From: Rhodospirillales bacterium
GTDB taxonomy: Bacteria > Pseudomonadota > Alphaproteobacteria > Rhodospirillales > JANQFP01
Direction of reading: 5' to 3'
DNA: 57,651 nt
Assembly: GCA_028277795.1 (NCBI GenBank)
Contig: JANQFP010000046.1
Location: forward strand, 1-57,651
Below, in pieces: positions 42,714-51,143 of the stretch. The translations under genes and the position numbers were made by a program. The notes under the pieces are model-generated. The model did no database searches. It was not told the origin of the DNA and saw only the letters and a list, made by a program, of their open reading frames with translations. How positions within the stretch are numbered: the first letter of the stretch is position 1; every line of letters starts with the position of its first letter.

Positions 42714-42932
42714 CTATCCTTTACCGGCAGCCGCCGTGGTGCGGCAGGTGTTGATGCCCAACAGGGCGTAGGGCGGGCACCACCCGACCGCGCCGGTGGC
42801 CAGGGGCACGAGCCCGATCAGGCCCCAATAGCGGGCGTTGCCCTCGACAAGGACCACCACGGACAGCAAGGCGAGCCCGATGACGACCCGGATCACCCGT
42901 TCAACCGAACCCACGTTCTTGGTTATGGTCAT
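42714..42932 (-). CDS. DUF2892 (YgaP-like transmembrane) protein
   Basis: A 72-aa protein. Start MTITKNVGSVERVIRVVIGL, second helix YWGLIGLVPLATGAVGWCPPYALLGINTC: the CPxYALLGIxTC ending is the DUF2892 hallmark, found as the membrane part of the rhodanese YgaP. The two cysteines could carry persulfide or metal. The ATG at 42932 is chosen because the family starts there. Confidence 0.85.
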   Translation of the reverse strand: MTITKNVGSVERVIRVVIGLALLSVVVLVEGNARYWGLIGLVPLATGAVGWCPPYALLGINTCRTTAAAGKG

Positions 42933-43026
42933 TTCTCGTACCCGTATTGTAAATGTTGTTTTCCTGCATGCTTTGCCGGCATGCCGCCAGCCCTCAGCGA
43001 AAACGTAGTCTTGATCGTGGTCCGGA

Positions 43027-45279
43027 TCAATCGCCGCCGGCACCGGACGACGTCTTGGCCGGCTGGGTAGTGTCCGACCCGCCCTCGGGCTTCGGCGGCT
43101 CGGCGGCGGGCGCCGGCGGTTGCCCGGCGGCTTCCGCCACGGTGGCCTGCTCCGGCGCCGGCGGGGCCGGAGCGGTCTCGGTCCCGGCCGCCGCGGGCTG
43201 CAGTGCCGGCGGGGTCTCGGGTGCGCTGGGTGTCTCGGGCTGCGGTGGAGGCGGGGTCTCGGGGGTCTTCGGAGCCTCGGGTTGCGCGGTCGCCTCCGGT
43301 TGGGCCGCGGCCTGCGGTTGCTCCGCCGCGGGTGCCGGGGCGGCGGCTTCGGGGGTTGCGGCGGCCTCGGGCGCGGCGGCCGCCTCGGTGTCCCACGGCA
43401 CCTCGTAGAGGGTGATGGGCTCGTCGATCCCCTTCATCTCGAACTCGCCGCGGCTGACGAACTGCAGGTCCTTGCCGGCGCACAGCCCGCGCACCGTGTC
43501 GGAGACGAAGATCTGCCCGGCGCCCGCCTTGTCGACGATGCGGGCCGACAACTGCACCGTGGTGCCGAACAGGTCGTCGTCCTCGGCGATGGGCTGGCCG
43601 GCGTTGATGCCGATCTTCAGGTGCAGCGGCAGCTCCGGGTTGGACTTGGTGTGCTTGGCGGTCTGGCGCTGGATGTCGATGGCCGCGGCGACGCTGCCCG
43701 CGGTGCTGGAGAAGGACGCCATGATGCCGTCGCCGGTGTGCTTGATCTCGCGGCCGCTGAAGGCGGTCAGGGCCTCGCGGACGATGCGGTTGTGGGTGCG
43801 CACCACCTGCTGGGCGACGGCGTCGCCCTTGGTCTGGGTGAGCTTGGTGGACCCCACCATGTCGGTGAACATGACGGTCACGGGCGCCGGCGTCTCTTCC
43901 TGGGACTTGGGCTTGTTCCACTCGGCGAGGGCCTGCTCCAGGTGCTTGCCGGCCTCGGCGTCCTCGGCCAGGAAGGCGTCCATGGCGGTGCGGCCGGCCT
44001 GGAACATCTGCACGTAGCGGGAATCGGTGAGCAGGTACTTCTCGTAGCCCTCGGCGAAGCTTTTCGCCTGGGCCTTCTCGAACCCCATCACCTTGACCAC
44101 CTCGGCGAGGATGGCGGCGGACGTCTTGGCTCCGATCTCGCGTTCCTGGCGCATGGCCTCGCAGGCGCCGGCGAGGAACAGGTTGACCCCGAACTTGTTG
44201 TGCCCGTCCATCTTCTTCTGGCTGGTGCCCAGCTTCTGAAGACCCTCGCCGAGGAACTTCATCATGAAGACCTTCTGTTTTTCGGCGTGGGGCGGCAGGC
44301 GGTCTTCCTTCTCCTGCTTCTCCTTCTCCTCTTTCGTCTTCTTGTCGTCGGTCCCGTAGGTCTCGGCGTCCAGGGTCACGCCGCGCGGCGGCGGCTCCTT
44401 GGTCTCGGCGGCAGTCGCCTCGGGCTTGGCCTCGGGCTCCGGTTTCGGCGGCGGCTCCGGAGGCGCCGCCGCAGGGGGCGGAACCGCGGTGTCGCCGACG
44501 GGCGCCGGCGCGTCGCGCCGGGACTCGGCCGGCTCGGCCGCGGCCTTCGGCGCCGGTGCCGCCTTGGCCGCCGACCGCCGCGACCGGGTGGCCATGCTGG
44601 TGCGCGACATGAAGATGATGGCCAGAGGCACGGCAGCAAGGAGGAAACTGGCCAGGAAGATGCCGAACAGCACGTTGTTCTGGACGGCGGCGCTGAGCAC
44701 GATCCCGACGTTGTGGAGGTTGCTCAGCCCCATGGACGCCAGGCCCGTCATCAGGGCCGCCGCCGCCACGCTGGACATGGTGATCAACGCCAGCTTGGTG
44801 AACACGTTGAGGACCGAGACCGCGGTCGCCGTCTCCGCCGATTGCGCCGCCTTGGCCGGGGCAGGCGCCGATGTCTTGCGGCGCGGCGCGGCGGCCCGCA
44901 CCGGCGGGGCGGTATGCGCGGCCGGCGACGGCCGGGCCGCGCCCGCGGGCGGCGGCGCGGGGGCCCGGGCCGGACGGGCGGCGGCGGTCGGCCGCGCCGG
45001 GGCGGCGGGCCGGCCGCGCTCCATGTTGCGGTCCAGCCGCTCGCCGGGCTCGTTCCCCAGGCCGTCGGTCTTGTAGATGGTGACGTCGGTGGTCAGGCCC
45101 TCGCCGGCATCGTAGCTCTCGCGGACCACCTTGGCGCCGCCCAGGTTGGGCATCCGTTCCAGGGCCTTGGCTTCCTGGATGGCGGCGTCCTTCGCGTGGG
45201 CCGGATAGCTGGTCTGGATGATCCAGCGGCCGCCCTGCATGAAGTAGACGCCGTAACTGACTTCCCGCGCGCCCGCCAT
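43027..45279 (-). CDS. Membrane-anchored class III adenylate cyclase with Pro/Ala-rich tails
   Basis: A 750-aa protein. Order: an N-terminal domain (1-75), a Pro/Ala linker (90-145), two membrane helices (about 160-182 and 203-224), an acidic/Pro linker, a helical region (330-450), the cyclase domain (about 465-630) and a 120-residue Pro/Ala/Glu tail. The cyclase has VMFTDMVGSTKL (metal Asp473), EIKHTGDGIMASF (ATP-selecting Lys513, metal Asp517) and LFGTTVQLSARIVDKAG; the usual Asn of the transition-state pair is Gln while Arg is kept. Lys513 indicates ATP rather than GTP. It may report envelope signals as cAMP; the window also has a degenerate cyclic nucleotide-binding-like protein (9927-11699). 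Confidence 0.88.
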   Translation of the reverse strand: MAGAREVSYGVYFMQGGRWIIQTSYPAHAKDAAIQEAKALERMPNLGGAKVVRESYDAGEGLTTDVTIYKTDGLGNEPGERLDRNMERGRPAAPARPTAAARPARAPAPPPAGAARPSPAAHTAPPVRAAAPRRKTSAPAPAKAAQSAETATAVSVLNVFTKLALITMSSVAAAALMTGLASMGLSNLHNVGIVLSAAVQNNVLFGIFLASFLLAAVPLAIIFMSRTSMATRSRRSAAKAAPAPKAAAEPAESRRDAPAPVGDTAVPPPAAAPPEPPPKPEPEAKPEATAAETKEPPPRGVTLDAETYGTDDKKTKEEKEKQEKEDRLPPHAEKQKVFMMKFLGEGLQKLGTSQKKMDGHNKFGVNLFLAGACEAMRQEREIGAKTSAAILAEVVKVMGFEKAQAKSFAEGYEKYLLTDSRYVQMFQAGRTAMDAFLAEDAEAGKHLEQALAEWNKPKSQEETPAPVTVMFTDMVGSTKLTQTKGDAVAQQVVRTHNRIVREALTAFSGREIKHTGDGIMASFSSTAGSVAAAIDIQRQTAKHTKSNPELPLHLKIGINAGQPIAEDDDLFGTTVQLSARIVDKAGAGQIFVSDTVRGLCAGKDLQFVSRGEFEMKGIDEPITLYEVPWDTEAAAAPEAAATPEAAAPAPAAEQPQAAAQPEATAQPEAPKTPETPPPPQPETPSAPETPPALQPAAAGTETAPAPPAPEQATVAEAAGQPPAPAAEPPKPEGGSDTTQPAKTSSGAGGD

Positions 45280-45460
45280 CGTCGGTCCCGGTTGGTGGTC
45301 GTATCCGGCGTGGCCCGGTGCGGAACGGTAAACCGTGTCCCCGCCGGCGCCTACCCGTGGAACCTGGGGGGTCCACAGGGCTCCGGCAACGGGTTGATTG
45401 TACCAAGAATTCCTAAAGTGGGAAGCCAGGCGTCACGCAGGCCCGCGATTCGCCAACGGC

Positions 45461-45685
45461 TCAGCCCTTGAGACCGAAGTCCTTGAAACGCTTGTTGAAC
45501 TTGGCCAACTGGCCGCCGCTGTCCATGAGGCGGTGGACGCCGGTCCACGCGGGATGCGTCTTGGCGTCGATGTCCAGCTTGAGGGTGTCGCCGGCCTGGC
45601 CCCAAGTGGAGCGCGTGGTGAAGGTGGACCCGTCGGTCATGGTGACCGTGATCTCGTGGTAGTCGGGATGGATGTCTTTCTTCAT
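45461..45685 (-). CDS. rpmE: 50S ribosomal protein L31
   Basis: A 74-aa L31 with [24 protein letters not shown] and [16 protein letters not shown]. It has no cysteine pairs, so it is the zinc-independent C-minus version. The start is divergent from cyaY by about 100 bp. Ribosomal proteins of this type can replace zinc-binding forms under zinc limitation, but in alphaproteobacteria this is commonly the main form. Confidence 0.96.
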   Translation of the reverse strand: MKKDIHPDYHEITVTMTDGSTFTTRSTWGQAGDTLKLDIDAKTHPAWTGVHRLMDSGGQLAKFNKRFKDFGLKG

Positions 45686-45786
45686 CGCTTTGCTCCGGCT
45701 CCAGGCGGCCCTATATAGCCAAGCGCCGGCCCCGGTTCAAGGTCGGCGACACCCGCGCCCCTTCAGGACAGACGGATCGAGCCGCC

Positions 45787-46119
45787 ATGACCATGGACGA
45801 AAGCGACTTCGAGGCCACCGCCGACGACACCCTGGACCGGTTCATGGAGACCATCGACGAGGCCCTGGGCGACCGCCTGGAGGTGGACCTGGAAGGGGGA
45901 ATCCTGACCATCCGCCTGGACGACGGCGGCCAGTACGTGATCAACAAGCACGCCCCCAACCGGCAGATCTGGCTGTCGTCGCCGGTCAGCGGAGCGCACC
46001 ATTTCGACTACGACGCGGGGACCGGACGCTGGCTGTCGACCCGCGGCGGCGGCGCCCTGGCCGATCTCCTGGCGGCCGAGCTGACCGCCGCCACCGGGAG
46101 CGGTGTCGACTTGGCCTGA
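45787..46119 (+). CDS. cyaY: Iron-sulfur assembly protein CyaY (frataxin)
   Basis: A 110-aa protein with the frataxin pattern: an acidic first helix (FEATADDTLDRFMETIDEAL), VDLEGGILTIRLDDGGQYVIN, and NRQIWLSSPVSGAHHFDYD containing the conserved Trp. CyaY binds iron and the cysteine desulfurase IscS and tunes Fe-S cluster formation. ATG at 45787 or 45793 are both possible. Its TGA stop is the first three bases of the 132-bp repeat copy B. Confidence 0.93.
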   Translation: MTMDESDFEATADDTLDRFMETIDEALGDRLEVDLEGGILTIRLDDGGQYVINKHAPNRQIWLSSPVSGAHHFDYDAGTGRWLSTRGGGALADLLAAELTAATGSGVDLA

Positions 46120-46248
46120 TACCGGCGCGCCATAGAACCGACTCGCGAAGCGCCGTCATGGCGCGCCGGAAAGCCCGCGCGGCGCCTGAGCGCCACCGCC
46201 TTCGCATGAAATGACCTTCCGGGTCATTTCATTGGCGCGGGGGTATGA
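46117..46248. repeat. 132-bp dispersed element, copy B
   Basis: Gap-free match to 40207-40338. Copy B shows the hairpins best: ccggcgcgccat / atggcgcgccgg (12-bp arms), ggcgc-ctga-gcgcc, and gaaatgacc-ttccg-ggtcatttc (9-bp arms). The ends tgataccgg and ggggtatga are near-inverted. It fills the whole space between the convergent cyaY and MFS genes, its first triplet being the cyaY stop. Confidence 0.9.
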
Positions 46249-46254
46249 CCGCGA

Positions 46255-47433
46255 TCAGCGGGGAGCCGACGGGGGCGTGCGCAGGCGCAGGGCCAGCACC
46301 ACCACCGCCGCCGTGATCGCCGCCCCCGCCAGGTAGGGCCATTCCTTGCCGAACACGGCGAACAGCAGGCCGGCCCATGCCGGCCCGACGACCCGCGCCA
46401 ACGTGGTGGCGGAGCGGGTCACCCCCATCACCCCGCCCTGCTCCTCCTGCGCCGTATTCAGGGAGATGAGGCTGTTGAGGGCGGGCGAGACGATGCTGAA
46501 TCCGACGCCCATGACGATGGTGGCCGCGATCAGCACCGGCAGGGTGGTCGAGAACGGGATCATCAGCAGGCCGATGGCCAGGGCCGCCGCCCCCTGGACG
46601 ATCAGCCTCGCCTCGCCGAAGCGCCGTGCCAGGCGTCCCACCATCCCGCCCTGGATCACGGCGCTCAACACGCTGATGCCGGCGAACAGGTAGCCGTTCT
46701 GCAGCGGGCCCCAGCCGAACTGGCGGCGCGACCACATGGCGAAGGTCGCTTCCACCCCGGCGAACACGAAGACGATCAGAAACGACAGGCCGATGAGCCG
46801 GCCCAGATCGCGCTGACGCAGGGCGTCGGCGAGCTGGGCCCAGCGGTTGCGCCGCGGCCGCGCCGCCGAGCGGGCGCGCACCTCGGGTGACAGGGACTCC
46901 TTGAGCAGGACCAGGCCCAGCAGCAGGGCGACCACCGACAGGCCGGCCGCGGTGAAGGCAGGGGCCTGGTAGTTGGCGTTGAACGGGTCCGGGCCGGCGA
47001 GGATGCCGCCGATGGCGGGACCGGCGATGAACCCGAGGCTGAAGGCGGCGCCGATGATCCCCATGCCCTTGGCCCGGTCGGCCGGTGTCGTGACATCGGC
47101 GGCATAGGCGAAGGCGGCGCCGATGTTGCCGGCCATGGCGCCGCCCACGGCGCGGGCGGCGAACAAAGCCCACAGGCTGTCGGCCAGGCCCAGCCACGTG
47201 TACGCCGCCGCCGACCCGGCGAGGCCGGCCAGCAGCACCGGCCGCCGCCCGAGCCGGTCGCTGAGCCGTCCCCACAGCGGCGCCGCCAGGAACTGGGTGA
47301 AGGAGTAGGTCGCCATGAGCAGCCCGACCATGTCGGGGCTGGCGTCGAAATGCTCCCCGTAGAACGGCAGCAGCGGGATGATCAGGCCGAAGCCGATCAG
47401 GTCGATGACGACGATGAGGAACAGGATCGACAT
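46255..47433 (-). CDS. MFS transporter (TetA-like drug exporter family)
   Basis: A 392-aa protein with 12 predicted helices. MFS motif A is clear between helices 2 and 3 (GRLSDRLGRRPVLLAG), and GFIAGPAIGG resembles the antiporter motif C of 12-helix drug/proton exporters. The start MSILFLIVVIDLIGFG resembles TetA-like proteins. Substrate unknown; a multidrug or tetracycline-like exporter is likely. It ends just 6 bp after repeat copy B on the convergent side. Confidence 0.9.
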   Translation of the reverse strand: MSILFLIVVIDLIGFGLIIPLLPFYGEHFDASPDMVGLLMATYSFTQFLAAPLWGRLSDRLGRRPVLLAGLAGSAAAYTWLGLADSLWALFAARAVGGAMAGNIGAAFAYAADVTTPADRAKGMGIIGAAFSLGFIAGPAIGGILAGPDPFNANYQAPAFTAAGLSVVALLLGLVLLKESLSPEVRARSAARPRRNRWAQLADALRQRDLGRLIGLSFLIVFVFAGVEATFAMWSRRQFGWGPLQNGYLFAGISVLSAVIQGGMVGRLARRFGEARLIVQGAAALAIGLLMIPFSTTLPVLIAATIVMGVGFSIVSPALNSLISLNTAQEEQGGVMGVTRSATTLARVVGPAWAGLLFAVFGKEWPYLAGAAITAAVVVLALRLRTPPSAPR

Positions 47434-47530
47434 GGGGCGATGGCGGTCCGGGGCGGGGTTGCGGGCGTGGCACCCTGGCGGCGGCGGGCCGGGCCTGTCA
47501 ACGCCCGGTCGATGCGCCGCGCGGCGTGGG

Positions 47531-48706
47531 TCAGCGTTGGGTCAGTTTGAGCTCGATGCGGCGGTTGCGGCGGTGGGCGATCTCGTCGTCCCGGTCGTCG
47601 ATGGGCTGGTACTGGCCGAAGCCGGCGGCGGACAGGCGGTTCGGCGGGACGCCCACTTCGATCAGATGCCGGACAACGGAGATGGCACGGGCCACCGACA
47701 GCCCCCAGTTGGAGCGGAACTTCCAATTGTAGATGGGCACCGTGTCGGTGTGGCCCTGGACCTGGAGGATCCAGTCGATGTCCTCCGGGATCCCGGCCGC
47801 GATTGCCGTCAGGGTGTCGGCCAGGTCCTTGAGCTGCTTCTTGCCGGGCTCGCCGAGATCGGCCGAGGCGGTCTCGAACAGGACCTCGGACTGAAAGATG
47901 AAGCGGTCGCCGACGATGCGCACGTCGGGGTGTTCGCCAAGGACCTCGCGCAGCCGCCCGAAGAACTCGGAGCGGTAGCGCGACAGCTCCTGGACGCGCC
48001 CGGCCAGGGCCGCATTGAGGCGCTGGCCCAGCGCCTTCACCTGCACGCCCCGCTCTTCCGCCAGCTTCTCGGCCGCCTCGAGGGATTCGTTAAGGGCCGC
48101 CAACTGCTCGCGCAGCGCCTCCGTCTGCTGGTTGAGCAGGGCCACCTGGGCGCGGGCGCTTTCCGAGATCTCGCGCTCCCCCGCCAGATCGACGCCGGCG
48201 GCCTCCACCTTCTCTTCCAGGCTGGCCTTGAGGGCCTCAAGGGCGGCGATGTCCTTGGCCAGCTTTTCCAGCTGGCCGATCTGCGCGGCGATGGTCTCGC
48301 GGTCCGCCTCGATGGTGCGGTTGGCCTCGGCGAGGGCCTCGTCCAGCCGCTCGGCCTTGGCCGTGGCCTCGTCGGCCCGCGACGTGACGGCCCGCAGCGA
48401 CTCCTCGAGGCCCTGCTGGCGGGCCACGGATGCCTTGAGTTCGTCGGCCAGCCGGCCCAGGTCGAGGCGCAATTCCTCGCTGCCCTTGCGCTCCAGGGCC
48501 AGCATCTCGCTCAGCTCGCCGATGCGGTCCTGCAGCCGGCGCAGGGCCACGTCGCGGCCGGTGATGGCCTCGCTGAGGAAGAACTGGGCGAGCACGAAGA
48601 TCATCAACAGGAAGATGATGACCATCAACAGGGTGGCCAGGGCATCGACGAAGCCCGGCCAGATGTTGGTCGTGCGCCGGTCGGTTCTGCGGACAAGGGT
48701 GGCCAT
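47531..48706 (-). CDS. MotB-like protein with coiled coil and OmpA-type peptidoglycan-binding domain
   Basis: A 391-aa protein: one membrane helix (17-44) with a conserved-looking Asp21 at its start (GFVDALATLLMVII), placed like the proton-binding Asp of MotB; a long periplasmic coiled coil (about 50-255); and a C-terminal OmpA domain (270-391) with VQGHTDTVPI and RRNRRIELKL, which supply the Asp and Arg that hold diaminopimelate. It should anchor a MotA-like channel to the cell wall. It is the last gene of a three-gene module after efp-suhB. No flagellar genes are near, so a non-flagellar envelope machine is more likely. Confidence 0.85.
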   Translation of the reverse strand: MATLVRRTDRRTTNIWPGFVDALATLLMVIIFLLMIFVLAQFFLSEAITGRDVALRRLQDRIGELSEMLALERKGSEELRLDLGRLADELKASVARQQGLEESLRAVTSRADEATAKAERLDEALAEANRTIEADRETIAAQIGQLEKLAKDIAALEALKASLEEKVEAAGVDLAGEREISESARAQVALLNQQTEALREQLAALNESLEAAEKLAEERGVQVKALGQRLNAALAGRVQELSRYRSEFFGRLREVLGEHPDVRIVGDRFIFQSEVLFETASADLGEPGKKQLKDLADTLTAIAAGIPEDIDWILQVQGHTDTVPIYNWKFRSNWGLSVARAISVVRHLIEVGVPPNRLSAAGFGQYQPIDDRDDEIAHRRNRRIELKLTQR

Positions 48707-48748
48707 GGGCGGGGTCTCGGTCTGTCCTCCCGGGGCCGGCGGCGCCGT

Positions 48749-49954
48749 CTACAGGCGCTCGGATTCTTCGGCGACGGCGGCGATGGTGCGGGCCAGCAGT
48801 TTGATCTCGCTGCGCACCTGCTGGATGATCTCGTCGCGGCCGGTGCCCACGTCTTCCACCAGCCGCGCCACGTAGACGTCAAGGTTGCGGATGTGGGTGC
48901 GCGTCGCCTCGTCCAGCCCGCCGTCCGCCGACAGCCGGGACTCGGCCAACTGGGTCAGCAGCGGCCGCATCTCCGCCTGACCCTCGGCCAGCTTCATCAT
49001 CAGGGTCTGCTCGGTGCGCATGTGATCGGTCAAGGTCCCGATCTTCTCGCCCAGCGCCATCAGGTGGGCGTTGGCGGCGATCCGGTTCTCCTCGCCGCGG
49101 GCCAGGGTCCGTTGCAGGTTCTCCAGGCTCTCCGCCGTCTGCTCCAGGAGCGCCTGGACATAGGCCGGCACGCCCTGTTCGCCGTCCCCGCCGACGCTGC
49201 CGCTGGACAGCCGCGTGATGCTCGACAGCCACTCCTCGAGCTCGTTGTAGAACCGGTTCTGGGCCTGGCCCGCCTGGAGGTCCAGGAAGCCGAGGACCAG
49301 GGAGCCGGCGAGGCCGAACAGCGACGACGAGAAGGCCGTCCCCATGCCGCCCAGGGGCGCCCGCAGGCCGGCCTTGAGGTCGTTGAAGATGGAGGTGACG
49401 TCGCCGGCGGCCACGGTGAGGCCGGCGATGACGTCGCTGATGGACGACACCGTCTCGAGAAGGCCCCAGAAGGTGCCGAGCAGGCCGAGGAAGATCAGCA
49501 GCCCGATGGTGTAGCGCGACAGGTCGCGGGATTCGTCGAGGCGCGAGGCGATGCCGTCGAGCAGGGAGCGCATGGCCAGGGCCGACAGCCTGAGACGGCC
49601 CTTGCGCTCGCCGATCATGGTGGCCATGGGCGTCAGCAGGCGGGGTGTCGCGCTTTCGGCCCCCGGGGCCTCGCTGCGCCGGAAGCTGTCGATCCAATGA
49701 ACCTCCGGGTAGAGCCGCAGCACCTGCCGGAAGTTGTACAGGATGCCCAGCACCAGGATACCCAGGATCAATCCGTTGATCGGGATGTTGGCCATGAAGG
49801 CGGAGCGCAGGGGCTCGTACAGCAGGGCGACGCCGCCGCCGACCGCCGCCACGAACAGGAACATGCGGACCAGGACGCGCCCGGGCCGCGACATGGGGGT
49901 GGCGGCGCCGGCCGGCTCGCGGTCGGCGGCGGTCAGGTCATCGCTCGACGACAT
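48749..49954 (-). CDS. MotA/TolQ/ExbB-like proton channel protein with cytoplasmic tail
   Basis: A 401-aa protein with about four membrane helices (around 26-48, 55-78, 147-170, 203-226). The third and fourth (IGLLIFLGLLGTFWGLLETV; GMGTAFSSSLFGLAGSLVLG) are the MotA/TolQ/ExbB channel core with its Gly-rich TFWGL and polar Thr/Ser face. A 170-residue helical cytoplasmic tail follows, longer than in ExbB. Its start overlaps the stop of the OmpA-like gene by 17 bp and the MotB-like gene follows after 42 bp. It likely forms the ion-conducting stator with the MotB-like protein. Confidence 0.85.
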   Translation of the reverse strand: MSSSDDLTAADREPAGAATPMSRPGRVLVRMFLFVAAVGGGVALLYEPLRSAFMANIPINGLILGILVLGILYNFRQVLRLYPEVHWIDSFRRSEAPGAESATPRLLTPMATMIGERKGRLRLSALAMRSLLDGIASRLDESRDLSRYTIGLLIFLGLLGTFWGLLETVSSISDVIAGLTVAAGDVTSIFNDLKAGLRAPLGGMGTAFSSSLFGLAGSLVLGFLDLQAGQAQNRFYNELEEWLSSITRLSSGSVGGDGEQGVPAYVQALLEQTAESLENLQRTLARGEENRIAANAHLMALGEKIGTLTDHMRTEQTLMMKLAEGQAEMRPLLTQLAESRLSADGGLDEATRTHIRNLDVYVARLVEDVGTGRDEIIQQVRSEIKLLARTIAAVAEESERL

Positions 49955-51002
49955 CCACGTCGACCCGATTCATGGGCTCTTCCGTCGTCTTGTTGCCCAG
50001 CGCCCGGACGTCGATCCGGGTGCTGCGCAGGCCGCTCTCGATGAGGAAGGAACGTACGGCGAGGGCCCGCGACAGGGACAGCCGCCGGGCCTTGCTCGCC
50101 GACAATCCCTCGCCGCCGGCATAGGCGAGGAGCTGCAGCCTCAAGTCCTTCTGGTCGGCCAAGCGCTTGGCCAGGCTGGCCAGGCGATCGCGCGACGGGC
50201 TGGGGAGCTTGGTGGCGTCGGGGGCGAACTCCAAGCGCACGGCACGCCCCGGCTCGAGCGTGGCGGGTGGCGGGATGGCCGCCGTCTGCCGTGGGGGCGC
50301 CACGGGTGCCGATGCCATGGGCGGCTTCGCGGTGATCGCCGGCGGCGGGGGCGGCGGCGGATCCTGGATCACCACCTTCGGCACCGGCTGGGGTGCGGGT
50401 GCCGGAGCCGGTGCGGGTGGCGGCGGTTTGGCGGCCGCCGACTCGGTGGCGGCAACGACAGGGGGCGGCGGCGCCTCGGGCGGCGGGGCCGGCTTGGCCG
50501 CGGGTGGGGCGGGCGGCTTGGCGGCCGGCTTCGGGGCCGGTTTGGCAATCGGTTTCGGCGCCGGTGCCGGTTCGGGTTTCGGTTTCGGCTTGGCCATGGG
50601 CTTGGGCGCCAGCGCCGTCGCCGGACCGGGCGGCGGTGCGGCCGGGGCCGCGGCGACGGGCGCCGGCGGCGGGGATGGCGGCGCTGTCACCGGAGCCGGC
50701 GACGGCGCCGACGGGCGCCGCGGCGCCGGGGCAGCCGCGCCGGTCGCTTTCACGTGGAGCTGGGAGCCGGGCGCCTTGACGCCGGGCATGAGCAGGCGAG
50801 CACGGTCCCCGGGCGTTTGCACGCGCAAGCGCGGGGCGGCGGCAGGGTCCTGCTCGATGACGCTGAAATCGACCGTCACGCGGCCGTCGCCGCTGTCGTA
50901 GGGGGCCTGCTGAGCCGCCGCCGGGCACGCCGCCGCGAGCAGGACGGCGATGACGGGTGCGCGCCGCAGGGCGGCGCCGGCAGTACCTGGTCGAGTTCTC
51001 AT
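49938..51002 (-). CDS. Exported Pro-rich protein with divergent OmpA-like domain
   Basis: A 354-aa protein. A signal peptide (VIAVLLAAACPAAAQQ; a lipobox is not convincing) is followed by a small domain, then about 150 residues of Pro/Ala/Lys repeats (KPMAKPKPKPEPAPAPKP-type) that can span the periplasm as in TonB. The C-terminal 100 residues follow the OmpA/MotB fold, but the Asp of the usual HTD is absent (LLAYAGGEGLSASKARRLS), while the Arg of NRVDVDV remains, so peptidoglycan binding is doubtful. First gene of the three-gene module. The ATG at 51002 gives a normal signal peptide. Confidence 0.8.
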   Translation of the reverse strand: MRTRPGTAGAALRRAPVIAVLLAAACPAAAQQAPYDSGDGRVTVDFSVIEQDPAAAPRLRVQTPGDRARLLMPGVKAPGSQLHVKATGAAAPAPRRPSAPSPAPVTAPPSPPPAPVAAAPAAPPPGPATALAPKPMAKPKPKPEPAPAPKPIAKPAPKPAAKPPAPPAAKPAPPPEAPPPPVVAATESAAAKPPPPAPAPAPAPQPVPKVVIQDPPPPPPPAITAKPPMASAPVAPPRQTAAIPPPATLEPGRAVRLEFAPDATKLPSPSRDRLASLAKRLADQKDLRLQLLAYAGGEGLSASKARRLSLSRALAVRSFLIESGLRSTRIDVRALGNKTTEEPMNRVDVDVVER

Positions 51003-51143
51003 CGTCGCGTTAAAGCCCCCTCGCGGCGGCCGATGGCGCATGGGGCCGACCGGCCACCGGCCGCCAACATAGCCAAGGGCCGGCGACGGCACAACTGGTT
51101 TGCCCGGCTCGACAAAAGGCCGCGCAGCGGTCATTGCCGCCGC

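Noticed and set aside
40050-46196. Two minus-strand reading frames (40050-40286 and 46008-46196) with similar peptides
   Set aside because: The similarity comes from the 132-bp repeat they both cross; one also runs antisense into cyaY, so they are not treated as genes.
47531-49954. Flagellar motor stator genes motA/motB
   Set aside because: Topology and lengths differ (long coiled coil, long cytoplasmic tail), and there are no flagellar genes in the window.
47531-51002. Zorya defence system
   Set aside because: The channel/MotB pair resembles ZorA/ZorB, but no ZorC, ZorD or ZorE gene is adjacent, and the setting after efp-suhB points to a core envelope function.
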